Source: CAZIVO01 sp964542765
Lineage (GTDB): Bacteria > Planctomycetota > UBA1135 > UBA2386
Assembly (NCBI GenBank): GCA_964542765.1
Contig: CAZIVO010000018.1
Span: 1 to 43,684 of the forward strand
Length of the DNA: 43,684 nt
Direction: 5' to 3'
The position numbers and the translations under genes were made by a program. Positions within the stretch are counted from its first letter, which is position 1. Every line of letters starts with the position of its first letter. Positions 1 to 9,193 of the stretch are shown piece by piece. The notes beneath the pieces are model-generated. The model saw only the letters and a list, made by a program, of their open reading frames with translations, was not told where the DNA came from and did no database searches.

Positions 1-1362
1 ATGAATGCTGGATTCGGGTAGCTCGGCGTTGCGGTAGAACTCCTGATAAAACTCCGGCAGAACCGCCGCATCGCTTGCCGAAAAAGCTGACAGGTCGAGA
101 GTTGTTTCCCGTCCGAGGAAGAACCGATTCTCGGTGCGAGCGATATTTCTCTCGCGGTTGTCGATCAGTAGAGAATTGCCTAATCGATTTCCGATGTCCC
201 GATTTCTGATTTCTCGGCGGTTGGGCCCGTCGTCGTTCATGAAGAAAAGATCTGTGCGGCCGCGGTAGAGGCCTTCGACCCCGTAGTTCAGGCGGGTGTC
301 CAGGGGGGCTCCTCGCTTTTGGTTGTAACCGAGGCCCAAGACCACATCGCCGCGGAACTCCGATGCTGGTCGGCCGGTGAGGAGCTCGTGCAAGGGCCCT
401 CCGAGACCGTTGAGCGACCAACCGAGGTCGACCTCGACCTGTGTTTGTTCGGTGGAGTCGTAACTAACGGAGAGGCTTTTGATGGGGGTTTGAAGTTGTG
501 ATCCTGTGAAATATTGGGCGTTCGGCAAGGGCAAGATCGTCATGCCGGACACGGCGAAACCAGCGCCTTTGCTGCGGATCTCGAACTCGTCACCACGTTC
601 GATGATCTCGATCTCGGCGGAGTTGATCTCGAAGTGAGGCTTGCCAGCGGTGCATGTTGTGATCGAGACATCGCGGCCAACGAGGCGAGGCCCTTGCTTC
701 GTAAGGACATCTCCTCGAACAATGATTGTTATCGGCGGGCCAGTGGTCCGATGTGTTCGGAGGCGCAGGAGAACATCGCGAAAGACCCCGCGATCATCCT
801 GCACGGAAAATGACATCTGCGAAGCTCGCAACATCTCGACGCCTTCGTGTACCAGTGTGACGCTCCCTTCGAGGTACAGGAAGTGGATGAGGCTCAAGGG
901 GGCGCTGAAATTAGACTTCTCGGAGGACCCTTGGTTTGTTGAGTGGAGAAAGGACTGAAGGCGCTCACGCAAAAGATCGTCCGTGATTTTGCGGCGCGGG
1001 AGTGGCCGAGGGAGATTTCGCTGCGGCAACCCGGATTCCTGCGAGCTTTTGTTTTTGAGCCTTACGAAGCCGTCTCGATCTGCCAGAACGATGACCTTGT
1101 CGGCGCGAATCTCCGTTGACCCATACCTTAGCCGGACCCCCCCGGTAGCCAGGATTTCGTAGTAGTCACCGCTATAACTGCCGCGCTGGTATTCCCCATA
1201 GACGGTCAACATGCCCCCGGGATTTCGTGCCCCTTGACCCGGCGCAGCGTCAGTTTGTTCGGGGGTTACGGGGTTGGATTGGCAGGGTAGTGGTAGCCGG
1301 GAAAACAAGACCGCGACGATCGTCATGAAGAAACCGATCCTCGCCCCCTCCCATTTGATCAC
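1..1362 (-). CDS. lptD: LptD/OstA-like LPS-assembly outer membrane protein, N-terminal part (cut by window edge)
   Basis: The frame stays open from a GTG at 1362 to the window edge (454 codons), so only the N-terminal part is present. It starts with a hydrophobic signal-like stretch (FFMTIVAVLFSRLPLPCQ) and then an OstA/LptA-type jellyroll with typical phrases (YYEILATGGVRLRYGSTEIR, ADKVIVLADRDG). Around residues 330-450 it has the LptD beta-barrel style (NYGVEGLYRGRTDLFFMNDD, RDIGNRLGNSLLIDNRERN). LptD inserts LPS into the outer leaflet of the outer membrane. The GTG start overlaps the stop of the upstream LptC/LptA-like gene as GTGA and is preceded by GGAAGGG; an ATG at 1326 is the alternative start. 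The partner genes upstream (Kdo synthesis and an Lpt bridge) support the call strongly. Confidence 0.85.
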   Translation of the reverse strand, partial: MIKWEGARIGFFMTIVAVLFSRLPLPCQSNPVTPEQTDAAPGQGARNPGGMLTVYGEYQRGSYSGDYYEILATGGVRLRYGSTEIRADKVIVLADRDGFVRLKNKSSQESGLPQRNLPRPLPRRKITDDLLRERLQSFLHSTNQGSSEKSNFSAPLSLIHFLYLEGSVTLVHEGVEMLRASQMSFSVQDDRGVFRDVLLRLRTHRTTGPPITIIVRGDVLTKQGPRLVGRDVSITTCTAGKPHFEINSAEIEIIERGDEFEIRSKGAGFAVSGMTILPLPNAQYFTGSQLQTPIKSLSVSYDSTEQTQVEVDLGWSLNGLGGPLHELLTGRPASEFRGDVVLGLGYNQKRGAPLDTRLNYGVEGLYRGRTDLFFMNDDGPNRREIRNRDIGNRLGNSLLIDNRERNIARTENRFFLGRETTLDLSAFSASDAAVLPEFYQEFYRNAELPESSIH

Positions 1363-4187
1363 TTGCCGCGCCCTTCCGTGAAAAGGGTCTTCCAGGCTCG
1401 CACCTCATAGGTCAGGTAATTGACTTCGACCCAGGGCCCGCGGCATGACGTTTGGTCCGGCAAGGTGATGACGGCTTCTCGTTCGCCTCCCCGCGCAACG
1501 CAGAGGTTGCTTTGAAGATTCAAGGAGAGTTCTTGGGAGTCTGCCCGCAGACCTTTCCACCTCAAGTTGGTATTGCCCTGAGCAAAGACTCGTAAAGCCT
1601 CTCCCGTCTGTGGGTCTCGGCGGATGATCACCTTGTTGGCGCGCAACTGAGCCCCTTCCGGATGAATGGATCCATCAGGGAGCAGGCTTTTGATTTTGAC
1701 CAGGTCGGTCATCTGAAAGGCTTTGGAATTGGCCTGGATCGGTCCACGACTCTCGATTGTGGTGGTTCCACCGCGGCCACTGAGGCGAGCGAGGGAACCC
1801 GAGGATCCTTGGATGGTTAGCCGGGGCGTAAGCGGGCCTTCCGGGAGCAACATCATCGCCCCACCGCTTGAGGTGGCGGGAAAACGGATCGAACTGGCCA
1901 CCCCGGAGAGGGCCTGTTGATCATCGGTGTGCTGGAATCTGGCTGGGTAGCCGGTGATAAAACCAGAGCCATCATCGACGGACATGATCAGGATCTTTCC
2001 GCTTGCAAGGATCTCCTTATTGCTACCGACAGCATGATCTTGAAGTTCAACGGAGCCGCGGGCGAAGAGATAGCCAGAAGTGTGGGGGCGTTGATGCAGG
2101 TGTTGAGCAAAAGAGGGCAGGAAGCGGGCGTATGGGGCGATGCTTTCCGGTGGTGCGACGAAAGGGATGATCTCGATCGAAGCTGCATCGAGAGTGCTCT
2201 TTCGCGTAGCTGGTTCGGATTTCTTGGTTGGTTGATCGCTGAACTCGATCCGGGCATCACCCGTTGCCAAGAACAAGGCATTCTGCCCGTCGAGTTGAAG
2301 CACCTGTATTTCTTTGCCGGTCAGAATCCCTTGGGATTCACTAGCAACTCGAGCGGGAGAGCCAGAGAACAACCAAACATTCGGCTCTTGGCTTTGCATG
2401 ACAAGAGCGGTGGTCTCGACGCGACCATCGGCTGTTGTGGTGATCAGATGACAGGGGTCACCGGCAACTTCCAGAGCACTCAAGCCTCCGGAACCCATCC
2501 GGGCGTCCAGTCTCGATGCCTGAGTCAGCTGACCTCGGTCCGAGGATAGTTGCACATCGATATCGCTGGCTGGCGAGCGGAGATGAATTTCATTGGTGGC
2601 ATCCTTGTCGCGCACCAACAGGCATGTGCCCGTTCCCGAAAGAAGCAAGTCAGCATGCTGCACCTGGAAGCGATGTTCGGAGTTCATGACTCGAGGGCCG
2701 AGGAAGGCTGTTTCTCCGTCAGGGGTGGCGTGAAGAAAAAATCCACGGTTGCCACGAACGGCCAAACCCCCCTCGCCTTCGTTGATCTCGACCGCCCCAT
2801 GTCCGTTCATGGTCAAGAACCCTGGGATATTCGAGTTGCGCAGGACTTCGAGACCCTCGCTAGCCTTGACCCGAACCCCTTCTTCCTGGAGGGAGGAGCG
2901 GCCTTCGAAGATGGCGAGCTGGTCGAGGAGTGGGCCCAGTGACCACTCGGGAAAGCCAAAGCTACCCAGGATTGGCGAAAGGTGGTTGCGAAGGAAAACC
3001 AGATGGATCTTCGCATCGGAGGTGAATGCGGTGGGTCGATCGCCTTGGGTAAGCAGTTCGGGGTTTCCCGATGCTGAGAAAAGATAGATTTCGCCGTCAT
3101 TGCTGGGAAGCGAGTCGAGTTGCTGACAGCTGAGGTTGAGGTCGGGGGTGATCAACCGTGCCGGCATGTCGGGGGTACCCGCGAGATGAATTTTGTGCAA
3201 TTGAGTTTGTGAGCCGGGGTCCGTAGAGGTTTCGTTCTCACCTTTTCGATGGAGTATCGCCTGAAGAGAATCGCCTTCCGCTCGTCCCCCGGAAGTTTCT
3301 CGGATGCCGAGATCCAGACCCTCGATCCGGACCTTGTCTTCAAGGCGGATGAGCGTCATTCCAGAGGTCAGGTTTTCGCGGTATCGGCCGCTGCCAGATG
3401 CCGACAAGCGGGTTGTTCGAGAGGGTGAGATGGCCGTCAGGACCGGGTCCGAATTGATCAAGATGTCTGTTTCGACCGATGGGCTTTTCTGCTGACCCTT
3501 GGCTGGCAAGAGGGCTTCCAGACCGTGCCCCTTGAGGTGAAGGGGCCGGTTCCCGCCGAGATCGAGGTCGAAAGGTTCGGCGGGATTGCGCGTATGGAGA
3601 TGAACGGCTTGCGCGGTGCTGAGGACGAGTAACTCGGCGACGGACAGGCGGAGATCTGGAACCTCTGCGTCCGACCTGGTTGTAAGCAGGACGTTGCGAA
3701 GATCGATCTCCTTATCTTCTGCGATCCGGCGGCGGCCAGTTTCGTCCTCTGCGATTTCGATCCATGCTCGTTTCGCTTCAAGGAGACCCGATGGCTTTGG
3801 CGTCGGTTGGTCAGCAGGGCCACCTACATCATAGAAAACCACCCTGACCTCCTCGAGCTCTTGTGTCTCATCCGGGTGCAGGCGGCTGTCTTCAGCCCGC
3901 AGCCAGTACCGTCGAAGGGGTCGGTTCGAACCGTCGGGTAAGATGATTCGGCGCTCGCTGATGAATTCGATGGAGCCGCTCACGCGCATGCGCATGCTGC
4001 GGCTGACTCCACCCCCATCGGCCTTGCCGACATGCAAGCCACTGCCGGACCCCTTCGGATCAGGCCCATCGTCAAGGCTGGGAGTCGTGTTGCTGGAGGG
4101 GAATAGGCGATCGCTACCAATCGCCAGGTTCAAGACCAGGAGACCCGATACAAGCAACAGCAAGAAGGCTGCGATCTGTTTGATCAT
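1359..4187 (-). CDS. Giant LptC/LptA-like periplasmic LPS-transport bridge protein
   Basis: A 942-residue protein starting at ATG 4187, which overlaps the kdsC stop as ATGA behind a G-rich ribosome site; an upstream in-frame start would lie inside kdsC. Residues 1-24 form a single membrane anchor (MIKQIAAFLLLLVSGLLVLN) like that of LptC. After it come beta-rich segments in LptC/OstA style, for example residues around 55-130 (RYWLRAEDSRLHPDETQELE, RNVLLTT). The last 150 residues resemble an LptA/OstA jellyroll (GAQLRANKVIIRRDPQTGEA, AQGNTNLRWKGLRADSQEL). LptC is normally about 190 residues and LptA about 180, so this looks like an inner-membrane-anchored multi-domain bridge replacing both. Position between kdsC and lptD fits. 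The central 500 residues are only inferred to be repeated jellyrolls. Confidence 0.7.
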   Translation of the reverse strand: MIKQIAAFLLLLVSGLLVLNLAIGSDRLFPSSNTTPSLDDGPDPKGSGSGLHVGKADGGGVSRSMRMRVSGSIEFISERRIILPDGSNRPLRRYWLRAEDSRLHPDETQELEEVRVVFYDVGGPADQPTPKPSGLLEAKRAWIEIAEDETGRRRIAEDKEIDLRNVLLTTRSDAEVPDLRLSVAELLVLSTAQAVHLHTRNPAEPFDLDLGGNRPLHLKGHGLEALLPAKGQQKSPSVETDILINSDPVLTAISPSRTTRLSASGSGRYRENLTSGMTLIRLEDKVRIEGLDLGIRETSGGRAEGDSLQAILHRKGENETSTDPGSQTQLHKIHLAGTPDMPARLITPDLNLSCQQLDSLPSNDGEIYLFSASGNPELLTQGDRPTAFTSDAKIHLVFLRNHLSPILGSFGFPEWSLGPLLDQLAIFEGRSSLQEEGVRVKASEGLEVLRNSNIPGFLTMNGHGAVEINEGEGGLAVRGNRGFFLHATPDGETAFLGPRVMNSEHRFQVQHADLLLSGTGTCLLVRDKDATNEIHLRSPASDIDVQLSSDRGQLTQASRLDARMGSGGLSALEVAGDPCHLITTTADGRVETTALVMQSQEPNVWLFSGSPARVASESQGILTGKEIQVLQLDGQNALFLATGDARIEFSDQPTKKSEPATRKSTLDAASIEIIPFVAPPESIAPYARFLPSFAQHLHQRPHTSGYLFARGSVELQDHAVGSNKEILASGKILIMSVDDGSGFITGYPARFQHTDDQQALSGVASSIRFPATSSGGAMMLLPEGPLTPRLTIQGSSGSLARLSGRGGTTTIESRGPIQANSKAFQMTDLVKIKSLLPDGSIHPEGAQLRANKVIIRRDPQTGEALRVFAQGNTNLRWKGLRADSQELSLNLQSNLCVARGGEREAVITLPDQTSCRGPWVEVNYLTYEVRAWKTLFTEGRGK

Positions 4188-4729
4188 TTCAGACCCCCCG
4201 CTTGGACGATTCCGGCCCAAAGCCCCTTCGAAACGAGGAGAATTTCCACGACCTCGCGCAGTGCACCCTCCCCACCAGCAGCGGCCGTGACATGGTGAAC
4301 GGCATCTCTGACCTCGGGACGCCCGTTCGGGACGGAGGCGGAGAAGCCAACCCGTCGCAGAACAGGCAAATCCAGAAGGTCGTCACCAATGTAGGCGACC
4401 TGTTGATCAACGAGTCCGTAACGATCGAGGAGTTGATCGAGGATCTTGCACTTGTCGAGTTGATCGAGGTGCAACTCCTGGACGCCGAGTTTTATTGCTC
4501 GCTCGGCAAGTTGTTTCTGAGGCCGCCCGGAAAGGAAGCCCGAGATCCCTCCTGCGCGGTGCCAGTTGACGAGGCCGGCCCAGTCATGGACGTGATAGGA
4601 GGTTGTCTCGCGTCCATCACCATCAAGGCGTACGCACCCGTCGGTCAAGACGCCATCGACATCGGTGATCAACAGGCGAACCTCTTTGAGGATTTCTCGT
4701 GGGGGAAGACCGCTGCCGGAGGCTCTCAT
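4184..4729 (-). CDS. kdsC: 3-deoxy-D-manno-octulosonate 8-phosphate phosphatase
   Basis: A 181-residue HAD-superfamily phosphatase of the KdsC type, which releases phosphate from Kdo-8-phosphate in the cytoplasm on the way to lipid A-Kdo. The catalytic DxD is D23/D25 (LLITDVDGVLTDG); the motif II serine is in FLSGRP; the lysine is in LDKCKILDQLL; the metal-binding acidic motif is YIGDDLLDLPVL. Size and lack of a cap domain match the family. I chose ATG 4729 because it overlaps the kdsD stop as ATGA; the frame is open further upstream to 4780, but that would bury the start in kdsD. Stop overlaps the next gene in the same way. Confidence 0.93.
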   Translation of the reverse strand: MRASGSGLPPREILKEVRLLITDVDGVLTDGCVRLDGDGRETTSYHVHDWAGLVNWHRAGGISGFLSGRPQKQLAERAIKLGVQELHLDQLDKCKILDQLLDRYGLVDQQVAYIGDDLLDLPVLRRVGFSASVPNGRPEVRDAVHHVTAAAGGEGALREVVEILLVSKGLWAGIVQAGGLK

Positions 4730-5697
4730 CCGATCTTCAGATCCAGAAGATCCTGAACATCCAACAGTCCGAGCAAGCAATTGTTTTGGTCTGCCACAGG
4801 TATCTGGTCAATGTGGTGTTTGTGCAGCAAGGCCAAGGCTTCGGTAGCAAAGGCATCGGGCGAAATCGTTCGAGGGGCGGTAATCATCACGTCTTCGATG
4901 TTGATCGAAGCAAGCGATCCAGGATCGGTCGCGAGCAACCTTCGTAAATCGCCATCCGTGAAGAAGCCGATCAATGCGCCCTTGTCATCAACAACGCTGG
5001 TTGCTCCAGGGCGACCCGAGGTTGTTGTCATCACCTCGATGGTTTCGAGGAGGGTTGCACCTGTCTGTATTTGTGGATTGCGCTCCTCGGTTCGCATCAA
5101 CTCTTTGACCTTCATGAGTTGCCGACCCAGATCACCGCCAGGATGGTAGCGGGCGAAATCTTCGGGCCCGAAGGAGCGCCCTTCTTGAACAATCAGGGCA
5201 AGAGCATCCCCGAGAGCCAGCATGGCGATCGTCGATGCACTCGGCGCGAGACGGTAGCGCCCGACCTCTTCGATGCGTCCGAGTTCAAGGGTGTGATCGG
5301 CATGTCGCCCCAGTGCTGAGTCCTCCGATTGCGTGATGGCTACGATGGAGACTCCGACAGCTTTCACGGGACCCACCAACCGCAGGACCTCTTCGGTTTC
5401 TCCCGATTTTGACAGGGCCAAGAGCAGGTCGCCGGCTGCGATGCGCCCGAGATCGCCGTGAACAGCCTCGGCGGGGTGGAGGAAGATCGAAGGCGTCCCT
5501 GTCGAGGAGAAGGTTGCGGAAATCTTTTCGGCGATGATTCCCGCTTTGCCCATACCGGTGGTGACGACCCGCCCGCCGAGACCGAGGATCATTTCGGTCA
5601 CGTGCACGAAGGTTTCGTTCACATGCTCGGCCACGCCACTGACCGCTTCGGCTTCTTGGGCGATGATCGAGCGAGCTCGCTGGATACAAGGGTCCAT
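4726..5697 (-). CDS. kdsD: Arabinose-5-phosphate isomerase (KdsD/KpsF/GutQ family)
   Basis: A 323-residue protein with an N-terminal SIS domain (about residues 38-170; VVTTGMGKAG at 45-53 binds sugar phosphate, plus HPAEAVHGDLG and ALSKSGETEEV) followed by two CBS domains (about 200-323; FTDGDLRRLL, DQIPVADQNNCLLGLLDVQD). It converts ribulose 5-phosphate to arabinose 5-phosphate, the first committed substrate of Kdo synthesis. The length matches E. coli KdsD (328). The start at ATG 5697 has GAGG five bases upstream; the frame extends to 5811, but the extra 38 residues are low-complexity and not needed. First gene of the envelope operon, divergent from scpA with a 165-base gap that must hold both promoters. 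Confidence 0.92.
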   Translation of the reverse strand: MDPCIQRARSIIAQEAEAVSGVAEHVNETFVHVTEMILGLGGRVVTTGMGKAGIIAEKISATFSSTGTPSIFLHPAEAVHGDLGRIAAGDLLLALSKSGETEEVLRLVGPVKAVGVSIVAITQSEDSALGRHADHTLELGRIEEVGRYRLAPSASTIAMLALGDALALIVQEGRSFGPEDFARYHPGGDLGRQLMKVKELMRTEERNPQIQTGATLLETIEVMTTTSGRPGATSVVDDKGALIGFFTDGDLRRLLATDPGSLASINIEDVMITAPRTISPDAFATEALALLHKHHIDQIPVADQNNCLLGLLDVQDLLDLKIG

Positions 5698-5862
5698 GGC
5701 TACCTCGGAAGGGAGAATATCAGCTGAGGTTCTCAGGTTCCCGGATTCCTGAGAGGAAGAGGCTTTCGGGGCCGGGAAGGCATTGGCAGATTCCCGGGGG
5801 AACGGAGTCAAAACTCACAAACCCGGAGATCCGGGCAGCGCAGAAGATACACTCTTGCTGTC

Positions 5863-6702
5863 ATGTCCTACCGGGTCGAACTCCCTGTCTTCTCTGGCCC
5901 GCTAGACCTCCTCCTCCACCTCGTGAAGCAGCAGGAGGTGGATATACGGGAGGTTTCGATCGCGTCGATCCTCGACGCATTTCTCGAGCATCTCGACGTG
6001 CTCGCGGCGCTGGATTTGGCGGATATCGGCGACTTTGTGGTCATGGCGAGCACGCTCATGGAACTCAAATCCCGCGAACTGCTACCCCGGGAGGATCTCG
6101 CATCCGAGGAGGAGTTGGATCCGCGGGACGATCTGATCCGGCGCCTACTGGAGTACAAGCGCTACCGGGATCTGTCTCGGAGGCTCGAACAAATGGGCCG
6201 TCGCCGATCACGCCAGCTCGAGCCCAGGCTCAAGATGCCGGCTGAATTGAAGGCGGCCGAAGATGAGAAGAGTCTCGATCTTGGGGACGCCGGGGTCTGG
6301 GCGCTGACGGAAGCTTTCGCCCGATTGCTCGAAGAGACCGGTGGCGAGACAACGCTTCACGTCAATATTGATGAGCACGGAGTCAGCCACTTCACCGAGA
6401 AGGTCTTGGACATCGTCAAATCCAAGCCGGAAGTATTGTTCGAAGAGCTTTTCGATCCCCGTGATGGGCGAATCGGATTGATCAGCGCCTTGATCGCGGT
6501 GCTCGAGTTGATGAAGCAGGGTTTCCTTCGAGCTCACCAAGACGCGTTGAGTGATCCGATCATGGTTGCGTATCGTGGTCCCGCGGATCTCACAGCCGAA
6601 GAGGTTACGACGATGGCGCGTTCGGCTTGGGGTGACGGTGAGGACAAGGATGAAGAAGAGGGCCCGGTCGAAACGAGCCCGGAAGAAGTCACGGAGAACT
6701 GA
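5863..6702 (+). CDS. scpA: Segregation and condensation protein A
   Basis: A 279-residue ScpA kleisin, which joins SMC heads with ScpB for chromosome condensation. The N-terminal signature is clear (VFSGPLDLLLHLVKQQEVDI at about 9-28; DIGDFVVMASTLMELKSREL; LLEYKRYRDLSRRLE), and the winged-helix C-terminal region follows (VLDIVKSKPEVLFEELFDPR; LISALIAVLELMKQGFL). It ends with an acidic tail of about 30 residues rich in Glu and Asp, longer than usual. scpB is not next to it; fmt follows after 96 bases. Confidence 0.94.
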   Translation: MSYRVELPVFSGPLDLLLHLVKQQEVDIREVSIASILDAFLEHLDVLAALDLADIGDFVVMASTLMELKSRELLPREDLASEEELDPRDDLIRRLLEYKRYRDLSRRLEQMGRRRSRQLEPRLKMPAELKAAEDEKSLDLGDAGVWALTEAFARLLEETGGETTLHVNIDEHGVSHFTEKVLDIVKSKPEVLFEELFDPRDGRIGLISALIAVLELMKQGFLRAHQDALSDPIMVAYRGPADLTAEEVTTMARSAWGDGEDKDEEEGPVETSPEEVTEN

Positions 6703-6798
6703 CCGCGATCTCGCGAAAGGCTCTCAGGCAGAATTGCGTGTGCCGGGAGACTGGCCCATACTCTTTGCAGCAGCTCAAACGATCAGGCCCCGAGAACA

Positions 6799-7725
6799 GT
6801 GAAGACAGTTTTTTTTGGTAGCGGAGAATTTGCCCTTCCCTCGCTTCGGGCATTGGCCGACCGGGGTGTGTCTCTCGTTGTGACCAAGCCGGATGCACCA
6901 CGAGGTCGAGGCCGCAAGATCTACCCGCAAGAGGTCCGACTTCTGGCCGAAGAACTTGGCCTGCCGTGTGAACAGCCCGAAGATTGCAATGACCCATCCT
7001 TCGTTGCCCGGCTTGCTGAGCAGGGATTCGATCTCGGGGTAGTCGTCAGTTTCGGGGTTATTCTGACGAGGGAGCTCTTCGATGCGCCAACCCATGGCTG
7101 CATCAACGCTCACGCATCCTTGCTCCCCCTTTTCCGGGGAGCAGCGCCGATCCAGTATGCGATCAAGGAAGGTGAGGAGCGAACGGGCATCACGATCATC
7201 AAGATTGGAGAGGCCCTCGACGCAGGCGACATCTTGCTGGCTGAAGAAACACCGATCGAGGCCGGAGAAACAGCTGGCGAGCTGCACGTGAGGCTTGCGG
7301 CCCTGTCCGGTGAAGTGCTGGTCAAGGCATGTGAGATCATCGAATCCGGGGCAGCCAGCTATACCCCCCAAGACCACGCCCAGGCGACGCGGGCGCCGAA
7401 GGTGGAGAAGGTAGATGGGGTGATCGATTGGTCTCGCTCAGCAGAAGTGATCGCCCTGCTGGTCCGGGCGATGACTCCCAAGCCGGGGGCCCAGACACGC
7501 TTGGGAGCCAAGCGCTTCATCATTTTGGAGGGCGAAGTCGAACAGGACCTGTACGGGCTGGGAGAACCAGGGAAAGTCCAATCTGGCGGGGAGGAGGGCA
7601 TCCGGGTCTGTACCGGAAAAGAGCTCTACCGAATCATCCGGATCAAACCCGAGAACGGCCGAAACATGACGGCGGGCGAGTTTGTTCGCGGGCATCCATT
7701 GGCGCCGGACGAGCGATTCGGGTGA
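6799..7725 (+). CDS. fmt: Methionyl-tRNA formyltransferase
   Basis: A 308-residue enzyme that formylates initiator Met-tRNA using 10-formyl-tetrahydrofolate. Family signatures are VFFGSGEFALPSLRAL at the N-terminus, the catalytic Asn/His region (CINAHASLLPLFRGAAPIQ), TGITIIKIGEALDAGDIL, and the C-terminal OB-like domain starting near residue 205. The start is GTG at 6799; no good Shine-Dalgarno sequence is visible. It is followed by rsmB after 36 bases, and the fmt-rsmB pair is a widely conserved bacterial arrangement. Confidence 0.95.
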   Translation: MKTVFFGSGEFALPSLRALADRGVSLVVTKPDAPRGRGRKIYPQEVRLLAEELGLPCEQPEDCNDPSFVARLAEQGFDLGVVVSFGVILTRELFDAPTHGCINAHASLLPLFRGAAPIQYAIKEGEERTGITIIKIGEALDAGDILLAEETPIEAGETAGELHVRLAALSGEVLVKACEIIESGAASYTPQDHAQATRAPKVEKVDGVIDWSRSAEVIALLVRAMTPKPGAQTRLGAKRFIILEGEVEQDLYGLGEPGKVQSGGEEGIRVCTGKELYRIIRIKPENGRNMTAGEFVRGHPLAPDERFG

Positions 7726-7762
7726 GGGATATCCGACGCAACTCGGATGACCAGAGTATTTG

Positions 7763-9082
7763 ATGCCGAGCTCACGTGAATCTGCGTTCCGCGCGATTGT
7801 TGCAGTGGAGCGCGACCGAGCTGTGCGAATCGATGAGGGGCTGAAAGCCGATGAGCTGACGCCGGTGGAGCGCGACCTCGCCCTTGAACTTGCTCGCGGC
7901 GTCGAGCGAAAACGGCGACTCCTCGATCTGGTCATCAATGAGCTGGCAGATCGCCAGCCCCCACGAGACCCATACCTGAGATCAGCGCTGCGTTTGGGCG
8001 CATACCAGGTTCTTTTTTTGACGCGGATTCCTTCCCACGCTGCGGTGAACGAGACGGTGAAGCTCGTTCGCCATGGGCGCGGGATGGTCAATGCTGTGCT
8101 GCGGCGGTTGATTTCCTTGGTGCAGCAGAGGCCGCCGGACCCCGCGCAGGCACGCCGCGAGATCGAACTTCCTGAGGGCCGCACACTGGCGCTGGAGCGT
8201 GATGTCCTGCCCGATATGGCGGAGTCGCCGGCGGAAGCCACGGCAATCCTCCATGGCTTGCCGAGCTTCCTTGTGGAGCGCTGGGTCACAACCCATGGCC
8301 TGTCCGTGGCGACACAGATAGCTCGCGCTTCGAGCCACAAGCCATGCGTTTCGCTGCGCGCAAATCGGCTGAGGTGCACCGCCGAGGAGCTTGCCTTCCA
8401 ACTCGAAAAGGAGGGGGTCGAAACTCAACCGTCCGAGCACCCGCGCATGCTGCGGTGGACGGGGGGTGCTTCGCCTTTTTCCACTCAAGCCATGAACGAC
8501 GGGTTGTTCCTGGCCCAGGACCCCACGGCTCTCAGGGCGGTGGATGCCTTGGAGCCCCGCGAGGGGGAAGTCTTGCTGGATCTGTGCGCCGCTCCTGGTG
8601 GCAAGGCGACAGCTCTCGCCGAAGCTGTGGCGCCGACAGGGTGCGTACATGCCTTCGATCCGCATCCCGGTCGCCGTGAGAAGATCCAGGAAAACGCGAT
8701 ACGCCTGGGGCTGGAGAAGGTGCTCTCGATTCATGGTGACCTGGCCACCCTTCCCTTGGGCGATGGCGCTCTCGCCGACGTTCCTTGCTCCAATACGGGC
8801 GTCTTGTCCCGCCGAGTTGAGGTGCGTCGACGGATCAGTCAGGCGGCGATCGAGGGGCTGGCCCGGAAGCAGCGTGGGATTCTCGAGGACACCATGGCCC
8901 GCGTGCGACCGGGTGGCCGCGTGGTCTATTCGACATGCAGCCTTGAGTTCGAAGAGAACGAGGATGTCGTGGCGGCCTCGGCGGGCCGTTTGATTCGCGA
9001 TGAACTGACCCTTCCCGATCCCCCCCACCATGATGGCGGCTACTTTGCAGTCCTGCAGGTTAGCGGCGGCTCTGCCGTGTAG
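7763..9082 (+). CDS. rsmB: 16S rRNA (cytosine-967-C5)-methyltransferase RsmB
   Basis: A 439-residue protein: a NusB-like RNA-binding domain (about 1-140; VERDLALELARGVERKRRLL, YLRSALRLGAYQVLFL, HAAVNETVKLVR) followed by a Rossmann methyltransferase. The SAM motif is LLDLCAAPGGKATALAE, and the two catalytic cysteine motifs are DVPCSNTGVLSRR (motif IV, usually DAPCSGTG, here with N for G) and VYSTCSLEFEENEDVV (motif VI). The start could be ATG 7763 or the TTG directly before it at 7760. It forms a translation-related cluster with fmt. Confidence 0.93.
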   Translation: MPSSRESAFRAIVAVERDRAVRIDEGLKADELTPVERDLALELARGVERKRRLLDLVINELADRQPPRDPYLRSALRLGAYQVLFLTRIPSHAAVNETVKLVRHGRGMVNAVLRRLISLVQQRPPDPAQARREIELPEGRTLALERDVLPDMAESPAEATAILHGLPSFLVERWVTTHGLSVATQIARASSHKPCVSLRANRLRCTAEELAFQLEKEGVETQPSEHPRMLRWTGGASPFSTQAMNDGLFLAQDPTALRAVDALEPREGEVLLDLCAAPGGKATALAEAVAPTGCVHAFDPHPGRREKIQENAIRLGLEKVLSIHGDLATLPLGDGALADVPCSNTGVLSRRVEVRRRISQAAIEGLARKQRGILEDTMARVRPGGRVVYSTCSLEFEENEDVVAASAGRLIRDELTLPDPPHHDGGYFAVLQVSGGSAV

Positions 9083-9193
9083 ACTCCGAACATGCCTTCC
9101 GCAACCAGACACCGTCGGGCTGGGCGCTGCCCATCCCATGATTCTCTATTTCACAAACTCAAGAAACGGGATTGATCGCCCGGAACTTCGACC

